Source: Brachynemurus nebulosus | Lineage: Eukaryota > Arthropoda > Insecta > Neuroptera > Myrmeleontidae | Reading direction: 5' to 3' | Assembly (NCBI GenBank): GCA_035578155.1 | Contig: JAPWDM010000043.1 | Location: 2,230,419 to 2,294,418 of the forward strand | DNA: 64,000 nucleotides | Shown: positions 11,701-25,500 of the stretch, in pieces | Layout of the letters: every line of letters begins with the position of its first letter | Numbering within the stretch: the first letter of the stretch is position 1 | Made by a program: the position numbers and the translations under genes | The notes under the pieces: generated by a model | What the model was told of the DNA's origin: nothing | The model's input: the letters and a program-made list of their open reading frames with translations, nothing else | Databases searched by the model: none

Positions 11701-14700
11701 TACAACGTCTCAGTGTTGACTCACAAAAAGGAATCTTCATATACTGTGATATTTCATTAGGTATTGTAAGACCATTCATCCCCAAGAGTCTTCGTAAAGC
11801 AGCTTTTGATTCAATACACGGACTGTCTCATCCCAGCGGCAGAACAACTAGTAAGCAGTTGAAAGAAAAATACGTGTGGCCAGGTATAAAAAAGACGTTC
11901 TGGCATGGGCACGCAATTGTATACCATGTCAAAAAGCTAAAGTACAGCGACACACCAGATTCAAGCCAAACCATATCGAGGTACCGGATAATAGATTTAA
12001 CCATATTCACATCGACCTCATAGAACTACCAACAGTCAATGGACTCAAATATTGCCTAACAATAGTAGACAGTTTCTCAAGATGGCCTGAAGCTATTCCG
12101 TTAGCAGATATGACAGCAAATTCAGTAGCAACAGCATTATACGACAATTGGATCTGTCGCTATGGAACGCCTCTATCAGTCACGTCAGATCAGGGTACAC
12201 AGTTCGAATCAGACCTTTTCACATCACTAGCACAACTAATCGGCGCTCTCCGAATTAGAACAACTCCATACTATCCAGCAGCCAACGGAATGATAGAGCG
12301 AATAAAAGCAGCTCTGATGTGCAGTAAACAAGTTCCGTGGCCTCAACTATTACCAACTGTCCTCCTCGGCCTACGTACAAGTTTGAAGGAAGATCTCAAA
12401 GCATCTCCCGCAGAACTATTATATGGAACGTCGCTGCGTGTTCCTGGCGAATTTTTCGTCAACCAGGACATACCTGCAAATCCGCGAACCTTCGTCGAAA
12501 AATTTAGGGAGTACATGCGTGGTATCCGACCAACTCCAACAGCTCATCACTCCCAATCCCGTATTTTTGTGCTCAAAGACTCATATAGTTGTACTCACGT
12601 ATTTCTCCGAAATGACGCAGTGAAGAAACCCCTCGAACCGCCGTACTCTGGACCACACGAAGTTATCGAAAGAGTGAATGATAGAATTTTCACCATCAAC
12701 GTCAATGGTGAACACAAAACTGTATCGATCGAAAGATTGAAGCCAACATTCATTGCCAAAAATGATGCTGATCCTCCAACATCAAATGATGTACCTGAAA
12801 CTATAGAACCACACCACTGAGGTTCTAGCATGGACAGACCAAAGAAAACATACTCAAGAAAAAGAATTTCGTTCCCTGATGATCGCACCAGGTCACTGGG
12901 GAGAGAGTAATGTGGCGGTATTGCCACCAGTTCAAATTCTCGCCAACAGAGGCGCGACTGCACCACTTCAACAGTTGGTAACAAGACAACTGCTATAAAT
13001 AATAATATACAGAAAACATATCCATGGTTCCCGTGGGTCGGTGACGCATTTTGACACCAAGTTGTCGCATACACAAAATTTATCATAAAGCATTTTATAA
13101 AGTTATTTTTGTACTTAAATTAGAAAATAAATCAAAAAGTTATTTTTCATATTCTGTTTTGTTTTAATCAACGTGATTTAATATAGGTGCAAACCAAACA
13201 CCTATAACATCTAACGTATTAGTGACATCTATTAATAGAAAGAAGGAACTACTACGATACAATCTTTGCATTCTACCATCCAGGGGTCATTGATGACACC
13301 TGGTGGTATAGTCTTTAAGCTCAGCTTTATTTATCGTTCATCAGAGCCACAACCAGTCGTTGATTAATGGGAGTGGCGTGTTCAATATCAGAGGGTGAAG
13401 GGATAAAATAGGGGTAATAACATTGAATTATAAAAAATATACAGAAGTATAATTACCTATTACATTGTGCGTTGTCAAGTGAAGCCAAAAAAAAAGATAG
13501 TAGTAGATGAACTCTCTCACTTGGGGCCTGCTCTCCGTATAATATTTGCTACATACATTACAGGGTATGATTCAGAAAATTTTAAATTAATTGAAATGTT
13601 TATTATTTAATAAAACTGAAATAAAAACATATTGACCTGTTTAAAATAAATTTTATTATTTATATTTACGTAAATATACATATCAATTACATATTATTTA
13701 TTAACCCATTAGTGCTCAAATTGAAAGCAGACGTTTTTTAAAAGAAAATATTCTTTCTGTTGACGCGACTAGGTTTTTGTGACAATTTGGCTGTGGGGAA
13801 ATTCTAAACTAAGGTTCTATAAATGTTCTCTAAATTTTAGCGGACTGTAAAAAAAAAGAATGAATGAATACAAAATTGAAATTGCACTCACCGAAATATT
13901 CTCCTTTCGTTTAAATCGTTGATATTTATCGGGGTCCGGGAAAAATTTGGAAGGGAAGGAAAAGGTAAAGCTTGATGACCCCTATTGAAATTTAAAAATT
14001 TGTTCGGGCGAGTTCCATGTAATCTTGCTAATTTTCACTATTGTTTTTAAAAATGCGGTTGAACTATTATTGTACAAAACGAACTAACGAAGGGTTTCTA
14101 ATGCGAAACAACACTAATTAACACTAATTTAATTGTGAGTTTCTTTGTTGCGAAAAGAAAAAAACTATACTAATTATCTATTGCGTATGTTGAGAAACTA
14201 AATTGCGAACAAAACTGCGTCGACCGATTCTATCTAAGTATAATTTAACAATTGAACTAAAAATTGGCGGTAATAAAGGCTACCGGTGCAAGACCGGTAG
14301 CAATGATCCGTACACCGATGGATCCAATCGATGACTGATTAAGTGATTATATACTACCACTGTTCTATTTTTCAAAAAAAAAAACAACAACGTTCAAATG
14401 GTTCAGACCAATGAATTATGTAATCAACAACTGGCGCAAACACATTCAATTACAATAATTCTGTTATTTCATAAGGGACTTTACTAATTAAATACTTTTT
14501 TAGTTTAACATTGAACTTATTACATACTCAGCTGCTGAATTTAACTGTTTCATAATCTAAAAAGAGAAAATAATTATAATAAGGAAGAGCACTTTTGATT
14601 ATCAAATATTCAAAATTTAAAGTTTCTATTTTTTTGAGTTTTTGCGCTAGAAGTCTTTGATAAACGGACAGACGGAATTGGCTCACGAACAGAATTTCGT

Positions 14701-17700
14701 TTGTAATGGTAATATTTCTAATAAATATTATATGGAAAATCTTACTCAAGGAGGTAAAAATAGTGTTGGTGCATTTGCATGAAGCCGACGTACATTTTTG
14801 GGGTCGTGTAAAAGGAATCAGCAGTAAAATGTTTCGAACATATATATTTATTCGGAATCCAAGTATTTGGCCTTCCTACTCGCTGAACCCATATTAATTT
14901 TCCTTCATCGCATCGGTGGGAAATCTAAAACGAATTTAAATCGAAATAAAATATCATAATTTAATCTCGTTTATAATTTTTAAGAACGAGCAAAACTAAT
15001 ACACTTGAAATATAAACTTAAATAGAAATTATAAATAATCTTATTATTTAGAAAAAATTTATTACTATCTAATTATACTATTACAGAAAATTTACGCAAA
15101 TAACGAGATGAACAAAAATAAAGGAAAGGAAAGATCGAAATTTTAACATTTTTAAAAGTACTTACATAAAATAAATTTAAAACACAAAATAAGAAACATC
15201 AATAAATAAAAATAGACGTTATCAATTTTTTTTAAAAAATCTTAAATAAAAATAAAATCTTAATAAATTATTAAGATTATTACATAAAGTTCGGACCTAG
15301 CATTTTTCCTTTTACGTATAACTACATTGACAGAATTGACGTTTAACACAATATAGCGTATACCTTTTCCAACAATTTTTGGGATGACTTTTCGAGAGGG
15401 TGTAATTAGTGACCATAAACTTTCAAAAAGTTAAATTATTTTATTGCTTACAACAAATACCACCCTATGTTCACTCCAATTGTATTTAAATTTGTTACCT
15501 GTTTTAAAAGCGACGGTTTCTTTTTGCATGTATATAGATAAGTAGGTAACATGCTGCAAACAATACTGCTGATTATTGCCGTACTTGAAAAGTCATCTCA
15601 TTTAAATATTGAAAAACTATACCAAAAATTTAGTATTTTGAAAAAAAAATTACTTACATGTGGTAACTTATCCCATCATTCGCCTTCGTAACATTTATAC
15701 TTCTATTACGGCACACACAACCATTTTTAAGCAAAAAGTATAAACAAAAACAACAAAATTGTAAACGTTAACACGCACTGAAGGCTGAAGTGTAACTGAG
15801 TAAGCAGACCTATTGGCTATTTGACCAACTGTTGACCAACTCAACTACAACCTCTATCGTACAATATGCTAATTCTATATCTTATTTATAATTCAATGGG
15901 TAATAACGAATCAACTTTCAGGACAACAAACGTAACCATATATAGAATATATGAGGGGAGTGGACGCTGGTCGGCTGCAGGCAGGACTAGCTTAAAGAGA
16001 CTGCTACTTGTCTGAGATTGAAAACGACAAGTCAGTCATTTTTGTTTATTGAAATTTTACAAAGAAAATATATTAAAATTTAAATATGTAATCGACTTAA
16101 ATATTATTGTATTGATTTTTATATGTAATAATTATTGGTAGCGGTTGTGAAATTAACATTAAATAAACAAAATAATTCATTTTAAAAGTGTTTTTTTTTT
16201 TATATATATATATATTACAATCGATCCCAACGACTTTGGATAAGAATTGCAATGAATAATTTTCCACATGTTAAAATCAGGGACAGACAAACAAACAAAT
16301 AAATAACGAACATACAGTATTTAAAATAACGCGCGAAAATTATAACCAAGCTATTGGGTCTGGCGATCACAACTGCCTCATATATGTAGCATTAAATGTC
16401 TGTCCCTGATTTTAACAGGTGGAAAATTATTTATTGAAATTCTTATCCAAAATCGTTGGGATCGATTTTAATATATAAAAAAAAAAAAGAAAAAAAAACA
16501 CTTTTAAAATGAATTATTTTGTTTATTTAATGTTAATTTCACAACCGCTACCAATAATTATTACATATAAAAATCAATACAATAATATTTAAGTCGATTA
16601 CGACGCCATTTATAATTTTTAGAAAAATGTTTTTGTTTTATTTTTAATATTATATTTTAAAAGATTTGTTAATTTAACAAGTATTTATTTATATTATCAA
16701 ATTTTATTTAGTTTAGTTTTAATTTTGTTATAATTTTATATATTTAAATTTTTAATATATTTTCTTTGTAAAATTTCAATAAACAAAATTGACTGACTTG
16801 TCGTTTTCAATCTCAAATTAGGGATGGTAAAGTCGACTCCGACTTTAGTCGAAAGTCGATTATTTACTAAAAATAATCGACTTTTTAGAATCGATTTCAG
16901 TCACGTCAAGCCGACCTGGAATCGACTCTCACTCGATGACTTTTCGACTTTTTGCGTATGTGCAATGTGTATTTATAAATCGCGCAAAAACAGTAGCTTA
17001 ACATTGGGCCGATTCGTATCGGTGTAAGCCAAAGCCGCTTGCACTTATTTTGAATCAATTTGCACTTGTTTTGAATCACATTTGGCTTGCTTTTGACATT
17101 TTTGTATATTCCTGTCTCACTTTCCATGTTCTAGAGAGAAGGGTCAAGTATTAGCGTTCGGTATATATCGTATACCGTATACGCTTTATACCGATGTATG
17201 CAGTGTATACGTCAATGTATATATCAAAACAAGTGCAAATTGATTGAAAATGAGTGCAAGCGGCTTTGGCTGACACCGATATGAATCGACCCATTAATTC
17301 TACTGTCCATTTTAATTTTAATTTTAGTGTTCATCGCCAAATCCCGTGCAATTTACTGATAAATTATCTTTTGTTAAATTCTTAAAAATTATATGTTCAT
17401 TATTTAATAAATTGTTTAAAACATACTTAATACACTTTAGATTGTTTAAAGTATATAATATAGACTTAATAGTTTCTATAAATAAACTAATAAATTTTTG
17501 AAAAATCGATTTAAGTCGGAAAGTCGACTTTCAGAGTCAATTAATCGATTTTGAGAATCGAAAAAATGAAAGTCGAGAATCGATTTTGCGCGCGCTTTTT
17601 CCATCCCTATCTCAAATAAGTAGTAGTCTCTTTAAGCTAATCCTACCTGTAGCCGACCAGCGTCCACTCCCCTCATATATTCTATATATGATTACGTTTG

Positions 17701-19482
17701 TTGTTCTGAAAGTTGATTCGTTATTTCCCCAATTTTATCCCTTCACCCTCTGATATTTAACACGCCACTCCCATTAATCAACGACTGGTTGTGGCTCTGA
17801 TGAACGATAAACAAAGCTGAGTTTAAAGATTATACCACCAGGTGTCATCAATGACCCCTGGATGGTAGAATGCAAAGATTGTATCGTAGTAGTTCCTTCT
17901 TTCTACTGATAGATGTCACTAATACGTTAGGTGTATCAGTGCGCTAATTTATGAATGACCCTTCTCATATCGTTACAAGGGTGACTCATAGCACCCTGTA
18001 GACACTAAAACCACAGCAATTTTTTCGGAATTAACAGTTTGAGAAAATCACAAATTAACTGGTTTAATGATGTTCCCAATTTTTTCTAAGCACAGCTCTG
18101 ACCAAATTATGCATAAATACCTTCTTACTATCAATATTACAAACATGTTTACTTCTAGTTACTATCTGTTACAAATAGAACATAAATATGTACAGTGTCT
18201 CACAGCTAAAATCAGACAAAACTTCATAACTTTTGACTATAAAATAGTTGTTGGTACCATTATGGTAATAATTTCTTGCAACTGATAATGTTTAAGATTT
18301 TGTTATTTTCCACACTACCTAAGAGGTATAACAAAACTCATTTTTTTAACGTGGTTTCGCCTTTAGGTCTAGTCCACTCGCTTGAATATTACTCACTTTT
18401 CGAAAGTGAGATAACTGTTGCGATTGTACTATTATGGACGCAAACCAAAAAGACCTCCAGAAAGGGGAAGTCAATTTGCATTTATTTACATAGTTGCATA
18501 ATCATGATTTTAAATAAGTGAGGAAAAACTTCCGTTTAATAATATGATAGACAAAGATAAACACAGATGTAGATAAAAAGGTTCTTTTTGGCTGGCGCGG
18601 ATATTACATATTTTCTATTATTTACACTATTTATGTACATAATTATAATATTATTAAATTACAACAATATTTTTTTTGGGATATATAAATTTCACGAAGA
18701 ATTTTTTCAACCTTCTCCCAAATTGCGTGGACTAGCTTTATAGAAGGATGGACATAATGAAACCAATATCTTCTATTTCATAGCTTTTCTTTATTAAAAT
18801 TGCCAAAATATTTTCGATATGTTTAATATCATCTTCAGTGGCTAAACATCAAAAAAAAAAAAAAAAATTTTTACAACGTAATAATAAACAATAACATCAT
18901 TTTTATATATTTACAATTCTTCGTTAACTTATACTATTATTTTTTAGGTTATAAGCTACATATTGGATAGGAGGATTATTTATTTATTTTTGTAAAAACA
19001 ACAAGAATTTGTGATTTAGTTGATATATAGGAAATTTTATGTTTGGAAGAATATCTATTTGTGTTAACGAAACAAACAAAACCTATTTTTTAATATTAGC
19101 GGATTTGAGACAGGACAAACTGAAACAGTATGTATATTAAAATGTTAAAAAATTTTTTTTAACAATCTTACTCACCAGAAATTATCTAAATTTCAGATTG
19201 TCATTCTTGGATAACAACCAACCATACCAACAATCCATTAGAACAATTTAACTAGTTTTTTTGCATTTCACATGGAAATTTGTCAATCGAAAAAATTTTT
19301 TTATAAAATAATTACTTTAATTTAAAACAATTAAAAAAGTCAAACATATTTAAAATGTAAAATCAAAAAAATTTCAAGAGAATTTTTTTTTTTTTTTAAA
19401 TTATCACAGTTTGTACAATGTACTCCTCAAGTACATTGTTATTGGTATGGTAGCACAGTGATCAACTGAACTAAATTTGTAA

Positions 19483-19516
<34 letters not shown>

Positions 19517-22500
19517 AAATTTACAAATTTAGTTCAGTTGATCACTGTGCTACCATACCAATAACAATGTACTTGAGGAGTACATTGTACAAACTGTGAT
19601 AATTTAAAAAAAAAAAAAAAAAAATTCTCTTGAAATTTTTTTGATTTTACATTTTAAATATGTTTGACTTTTTTAATTGTTTTAAATTAAAGTAATTATT
19701 TTATAAAAAAATTTTTTCGATTGACAAATTTCCATGTGAAATGCAAAAAAACTAGTTAAATTGTTCTAATGGATTGTTGGTATGGTTGGTTGTTATCCAA
19801 GAATGACAATCTGAAATTTAGATAATTTCTGGTGAGTAAGATTGTTAAAAAAAATTTTTTAACATTTTAATATACATACTGTTTCAGTTTGTCCTGTCTC
19901 AAATCCGCTAATATTAAAAAATAGGTTTTGTTTGTTTCGTTAACACAAATAGATATTCTTCCAAACATAAAATTTCCTATATATCAACTAAATCACAAAT
20001 TCTTGTTGTTTTTACAAAAATAAATAAATAATCCTCCTATCCAATATGTAGCTTATAACCTAAAAAATAATAGTATAAGTTAACGAAGAATTGTAAATAT
20101 ATAAAAATGATGTTATTGTTTATTATTACGTTGTAAAATTTTTTTTTTTTTTTTTTTGATGTTTAGCCACTGAAGATGATATTAAACATATCGAAAATAT
20201 TTTGGCAATTTTAATAAAGAAAAGCTATGAAATAGAAGATATTGGTTTCATTATGTCCATCCTTCTATAAAGCTAGTCCACGCAATTTGGGAGAAGGTTG
20301 AAAAAATTCTTCGTATAATATTATTAATCAGACTACTTAAATAATAAAAATATAAATTATTTAAAACTACTTACGCGAATCATAGGCTATTGACTATGCA
20401 GTTGAATAAGGAACTAATTTGTAACAGGTGTTTTATTGTTTCATATATTCAGTTGTACCTAAAAGATGATAAATTCACAAAGTGCTATTAAATTTAGGCA
20501 TGGGTTTTTACGAACGGCGTAAACTTATCGACGCTTACGTTTTTTAACTATAACTCAAAAACTATGCATTTTTCGTAAATACACATGATATGATTTTTTG
20601 TAGAGAATTAAATTTCCTATCGAAATGGCGCTTTATGAACTCAAAAAACTTTTTTCTCAACAAAATAAGTCAAAAAAACTATTTAACAAAATCTCAAATT
20701 TTTCAATTTTTCTTTTTTTTTTTAAAATTTTTGAGTAGGACTTTTTTCTGAGTGAATTTAGGTATAGGGATTGGTTCACAAAAAAGAAAGCTGATGTAAT
20801 TCCCGTCAGAATGGTGACCAATAAAAATATTTTCGATAAAAACCGGCTGAGATACAGTCTTTCAAAGTTACCTATTCAGAAAAAAGTACTACTCAAAAAT
20901 TTAAAAAAAAAAGAAAAATTGAAAAATTTCAGCTTTTTTTAAAATAGTTTTTTTGACTTATTTTGTTGAGAAAAAAGTTTTTTGAGTTCATAAAGTATCA
21001 TTTCGATAGGAAATTTAATTCTCTACAAAAACTCATATCATGTGTATTTACGAAAAATGCATAGTTTTTGAGTTATAGTTAAAAAACTTAAGGGTCGATA
21101 AACTTTCGTCGTTCGTAAAAACCCACGCCTAAATTTAATAGCACTTTGTGAATTTTTTCATCTTTGAGGTACAACTGAACATATGAAACAATAAAACACG
21201 TGTTACAAATTAGTTCCTTTTCCCCCTGTTTTTTTGTACATAGTCAATAGCCTATCATGCTCACATTAAATTTGATAAAAAAAAAAAATTAAACTATTGG
21301 GTCTATTGAGTAAAAAAAAAGTAAAACCTTGTAAGTGATTACTTATGCAGAGAAGTTAATACTTTTAAGTAGAAGACATTATTTCATTTGACTTGAATAA
21401 AAGATACCTGTTACTTAAAAGTAAATATTGGAGAACATTTAAAAATTAAGTATTTACTTACAAGTATTAACTTATACTTACAAGTAAACACTTGATTTTG
21501 GATAATTGTAACAAACGCATAATATTCTTCATAATTATTTGGAAACTGTTCTAATAAAGTAAAAATCATCGTGTAGATGTTTACTAATATTGTGTAATAC
21601 GGCACAACAGATAATTTTTTTTTATTAGTTTGTGTTCCAAAATAGGAAATCTTTGTTTCAGTTGTCCAAATACTCTTTCAATTATGACCGTTTCTCTGGA
21701 GTGAATATTGTTAAACATTTCTTCATTTCTGTTTTGGGGATCTTTGAACGGAGTTAATAATCCTGGAGTAATTCCGTATCCGCTGTCTCAAAGCAAACAG
21801 AAGTTACCTCGAAATCTTGAAGTGTTATGTATGGAGCTTTGTTTCCAAATCCTGAAATCATGAACACTTCCAGGCCACTGAGCGTTCATACTTGTAACCA
21901 TTTTACTTGAATCACAGGTTACTTACACATTTATGCTCGAAAATCCTTTCCTGTTAATATAGTCATCTCCAAACGTTGATGGTTTTTTAATGGGCATGTG
22001 TGTGCAATCCAGTGCACCAATAACTGTAGGTATTCGAAATTTATTTGACCATTTTACTCTAGCTTTCTCCATAACCTGTAAACTGGATGGAAATTTTATC
22101 CGGTGATGAGTTTTTTCCATAATACTATCAGCAGCATTGTTTATAGTTTAGCGCACTGTTGTGTAGTGAACTCCAAAATCCTGAGCAACGTCTGTTTGAA
22201 ATCCAGTGTCACTAACGAATTTCAGAAATGTCTCCATTTCTTGACGTGAGCTGAGAGCCGCGCTCCTCTGGTTTCATCTGAGTCTATTAGAAAGTAATTT
22301 GAAAGATAATTTACACTTTCATTTTCAAAACGTAGCAAAACCTTTGATCTCGTAGGACTTACGTTCTTCCTTTCGTTATACCGCTTCATATTGCGTATAT
22401 TTATAAAGTCTACCATATTTAAAATAACCACAAAGAACTCAAGAAATACTTCTGTTTTAATAAAAAGTATGCTCTGTATCAACCTTATAAATATTCAAGT

Positions 22501-25500
22501 TATTACTTATTGGTTTAAGACTATACTTGTTTTTATTCAACTAAAAAAAGTAGTGTTTTTGAGTGTTTGGTAATTAGTAATTATTTCAGTGAACTGTATT
22601 ATTAATTTCTTTATTGTTGATAGTAAATTTATTTCACTAACATAAATTATATTTAAAAATAAAAGCATAAATTTCAATGTTTATAATGATGGCATCACAC
22701 ACGTCTGTCTTGTTACACACTTCGAGGCACACTTGCTTCTCACTGGCTCGCTGCCTGGTCGCCTCTCGTAGCGACCGATCCCCCACCACCATTCGCAATA
22801 GAGGTTGCTTGTTGCACCGAACATACCGCCCCCCTTGAAGCGTTTGCTTCAACACCATCTGTAGGTAATAAGCACAGTTGCCGTACGCTGCGTCTTTTGA
22901 CACCCTGAGCTGTCTTGACGGGAACGACTCGAACCTCGCCGTCGTCTCCAGGATGCAGTTCAACTATTCTGCCGAGGATCCACGCTATAGGAGGTGTGTT
23001 AAGTCCCTTGATGATGACCAGCATACCTAATCTTAGTCTTTCAGCGGACGAACGCCACTTGTACCACTGCTGCATTGAGTTGAGGTATTCCATTTACCAA
23101 CGCTTCCAGAAGTTTTGCTTCATATGAGTTAAGTGTTGCCAAATCTTCAGACGATTAGTAGGTATTTCTCCCACTTCTGGCTTCGCAATAGTCCTGAGTG
23201 AGTCTCCTATTAGGAAGTGACCCGGTGTAAGAGGAAGAAAATCATTAGGATCACAGGATAGAGAACTGATAGGACGAGTATTCAGCATAGCCTCTACTTC
23301 ACAAGTAAAAGTGCTTAAATCTTCATAAGAAAATAAATGGTCACCAATGACCCTTATAAAGTGGTGCTTAAATAACTTCACCGCGGCTTCCCATAAACCA
23401 CCAAAGTTTGGAGCACGAGAGGGTATGAAATGCCATTCAATTTTATATTCTGCTAGAAAAACTGATATTTCATTTTCCTTATTTTGAGCCGTAAACATGT
23501 CAAAAAATCTTTTCAATTCATTAGCTCCACCCTGCAAATTAGTTGCATTATCGGAATACATGTGATCGGCCTTACCTCGTCTCGCGAAAAATCGTTTTAG
23601 AGCGCCAAGAAAGGTGGGTGTGCTCAAATCGCTTACTAATTCTAAGTGTACTGCTCGAGTACAAAAACAAACAAAAACAGCAACATAAACCTTGACTTTA
23701 CCCCTGTTTCGCACTCTTTTTTCTTTCATCCAAAAAGGTCCGCATAAATCTACTCCTGTATGAGTAAAGGCTTTTGTATATTTCGCACGTTCATCAGGCA
23801 AATTACCCATTAAAGATTCTACAGTTTTAGGTTTCATCTTAAAAGAAACTAGACAAGTATGTATGTAACGTCGAACATGATTTCGCGCGTTTAGCAGCCA
23901 ATAATTGCGTCGAATTACATACATCGTTGCCTGTATCCCGGCATGATAATTCCTAACATGTTCATACTTAATAATGAGTGTACCTAAATTATGACCCTTT
24001 GGAATTAATATCGGATATTTCTCATGATAAGGAATTTTAGCCTTTTTTAGCGTCCTCCCACACGCAAAATGCCTTCTTCGTCTATAAATGGATTTAATGA
24101 ACTCAGTGAAGATTGTTTACTGATATGTTCACCCTTGTTCAATATATGAATTTCAGAACTGAATCCCTCCCTTTGAGCGATTTTTATTATTACTGATAGT
24201 GATTTGGATAGTTCAACCATTGAAAGTGGCCCCCCTATGGGTTTCTTTTGTTTTAAAGCCGTTATAAAAAGTAAACAGTAGGCAACTACTCGCTTTAACT
24301 GTGTTAATGATGAGAATTTAGTTATCAATTTAAAGTCATTTTGCGTATTAACTGCAACAACTGTTGTTGTTGGTTTCAATTCCGGAATCTTCAACATATG
24401 TTTTCCATTTTGGCCATTCACCTTCCTCTTCGTTTATCCATGGTGGCCCTTCCCACCACAGTTTGCATTTGAATAAATCTTTTGGAAGACATCCTCTAGA
24501 AATGATGTCAGCTGGATTATCAACTGATGTAACATGAGATTCCACTGCTCTGAATCCGTACTTTGATGTATTTCGGTAATTCTATTTGCTACGAAGTTCT
24601 CCAATAAGTGTGGTGACGTGTTAATCCAGCATAGTACAATTTCTGAATCAGACCATAAATAAGTGTTATTTATTTTGACATGAAGTGCTTCTACTACTGT
24701 TTTGCATAATTTCACCAACAAAACTGCTGCACAGAGTTGCACAGAGTTCCAATCTGGGCAGGCTCACTGTTTTCAATGGTGCCACTCTTGATTTAGCTGC
24801 CACTAAATGTGTTTCTCTGACGCCGTTTTCGTCCACCGACTGCAAATAACAACAGGTTCCATATGCCTTCTCTGAAGCGTCACTAAAGCCATGTAGATAT
24901 AGACTTTTATACCCGGTTAATATTATTTTTTGTGGAATTCGTAAATTTTCCAGGTAAATGAGTTCACTAGTATATTGTTTCCATTTGTCTTGCATCTCTT
25001 TGGGCACTTCTTCGTCCCATTCACTTTTAAGCAGCCATAATTGCTGCATCGTGAGTTTTGCTATAGTAATTGTAGGTCCCAAGATCCCCAATGGATCTGT
25101 TGGATTTACTCAATAAAAACACCGAAACCCTTTTATTGTAGTTTTATTTGAAAAATAAAAATCAGTTTACAACATGTGCATTTTAACCGGCAAAATTTCA
25201 TTTATATTCTTACAGCTAGATAGACGCAAGTGCTGCCGTCAAGTGTTCATAGACACTACGCGGGAATGTTTAAAATAAATTAATAAATTTTAATCAATAC
25301 TTTCAACACTCCCACTTTGATTAAATTATTTACTAGGATAATCCATTGATCTAATTGTATTAACGTAACTAATGATTTTACATTTCAAATTATTATTCTA
25401 TTCCTTTAACAAAAATAAAAAATGAGAGAATTTTTAAATAGAAATTTGAGCCGTATGACTTCTTTTAATGTTGTTTAATTTTCTGGATGTCCACTACCTG

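Larger units (their letters stand above)
7358..13208 (+). mobile_element. Ty3/gypsy LTR retrotransposon, CsRn1 clade, defective
   Basis: About 5.85 kb with 298-base LTRs at 7358-7655 and 12911-13208. I counted three differences between them, so insertion is fairly recent. The Gag carries C-X3-H-X9-C-X3-C, the CHCC-type motif of the CsRn1/Kabuki clade. The primer site TGGTGACCCG is what that clade uses with tRNA-Trp. Order is gag, protease, reverse transcriptase, RNase H, integrase, with no envelope frame. It carries stops, frameshifts and a 1099-base internal duplication, so it is not autonomous. It interrupts the left arm of the foldback element; the flanks (gcac and acat against acac in the uninterrupted arm) suggest a 4-base duplication that has since changed. 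Confidence 0.93.
7271..17999. mobile_element. long foldback (inverted-repeat) DNA element, split by several later insertions
   Basis: The ends read ACAGGGTG and CACCCTGT. The left arm (7271-7357, 13209-13412, 15908-about 16286) is the inverted match of the right arm (about 16396-17999), over features such as gatatgagaagggtcattca, gcgctaatttatgaatgac, gtcattgatgacacctggtg and aggggagtggacgctggtcg. The centre is about 16287-16396. Removing the insertions leaves arms of roughly 0.7 kb each. The right arm also has about 130 AT-rich bases (16610-16745) missing from the left. No transposase was found, so the family is unknown. Palindrome, insertions and boundaries are seen; calling it mobile is inference. 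Confidence 0.7.

Noticed and set aside
12423..12623. Envelope-like third frame in the CsRn1 element
   Set aside because: The short frame overlaps the integrase in another frame and has no signal peptide or membrane segment.
18276..18521. 81-codon open frame in the intron
   Set aside because: No recognisable motif and no splice context; such lengths are expected by chance.
20165..20215. A full hammerhead ribozyme in the right arm of the palindrome
   Set aside because: CTGAAGA and GAAA with one 5-base stem are present, but one base is left over next to the stem and I cannot draw the other two helices or a cleavage site. Kept only as a hint in the finding on the palindrome.
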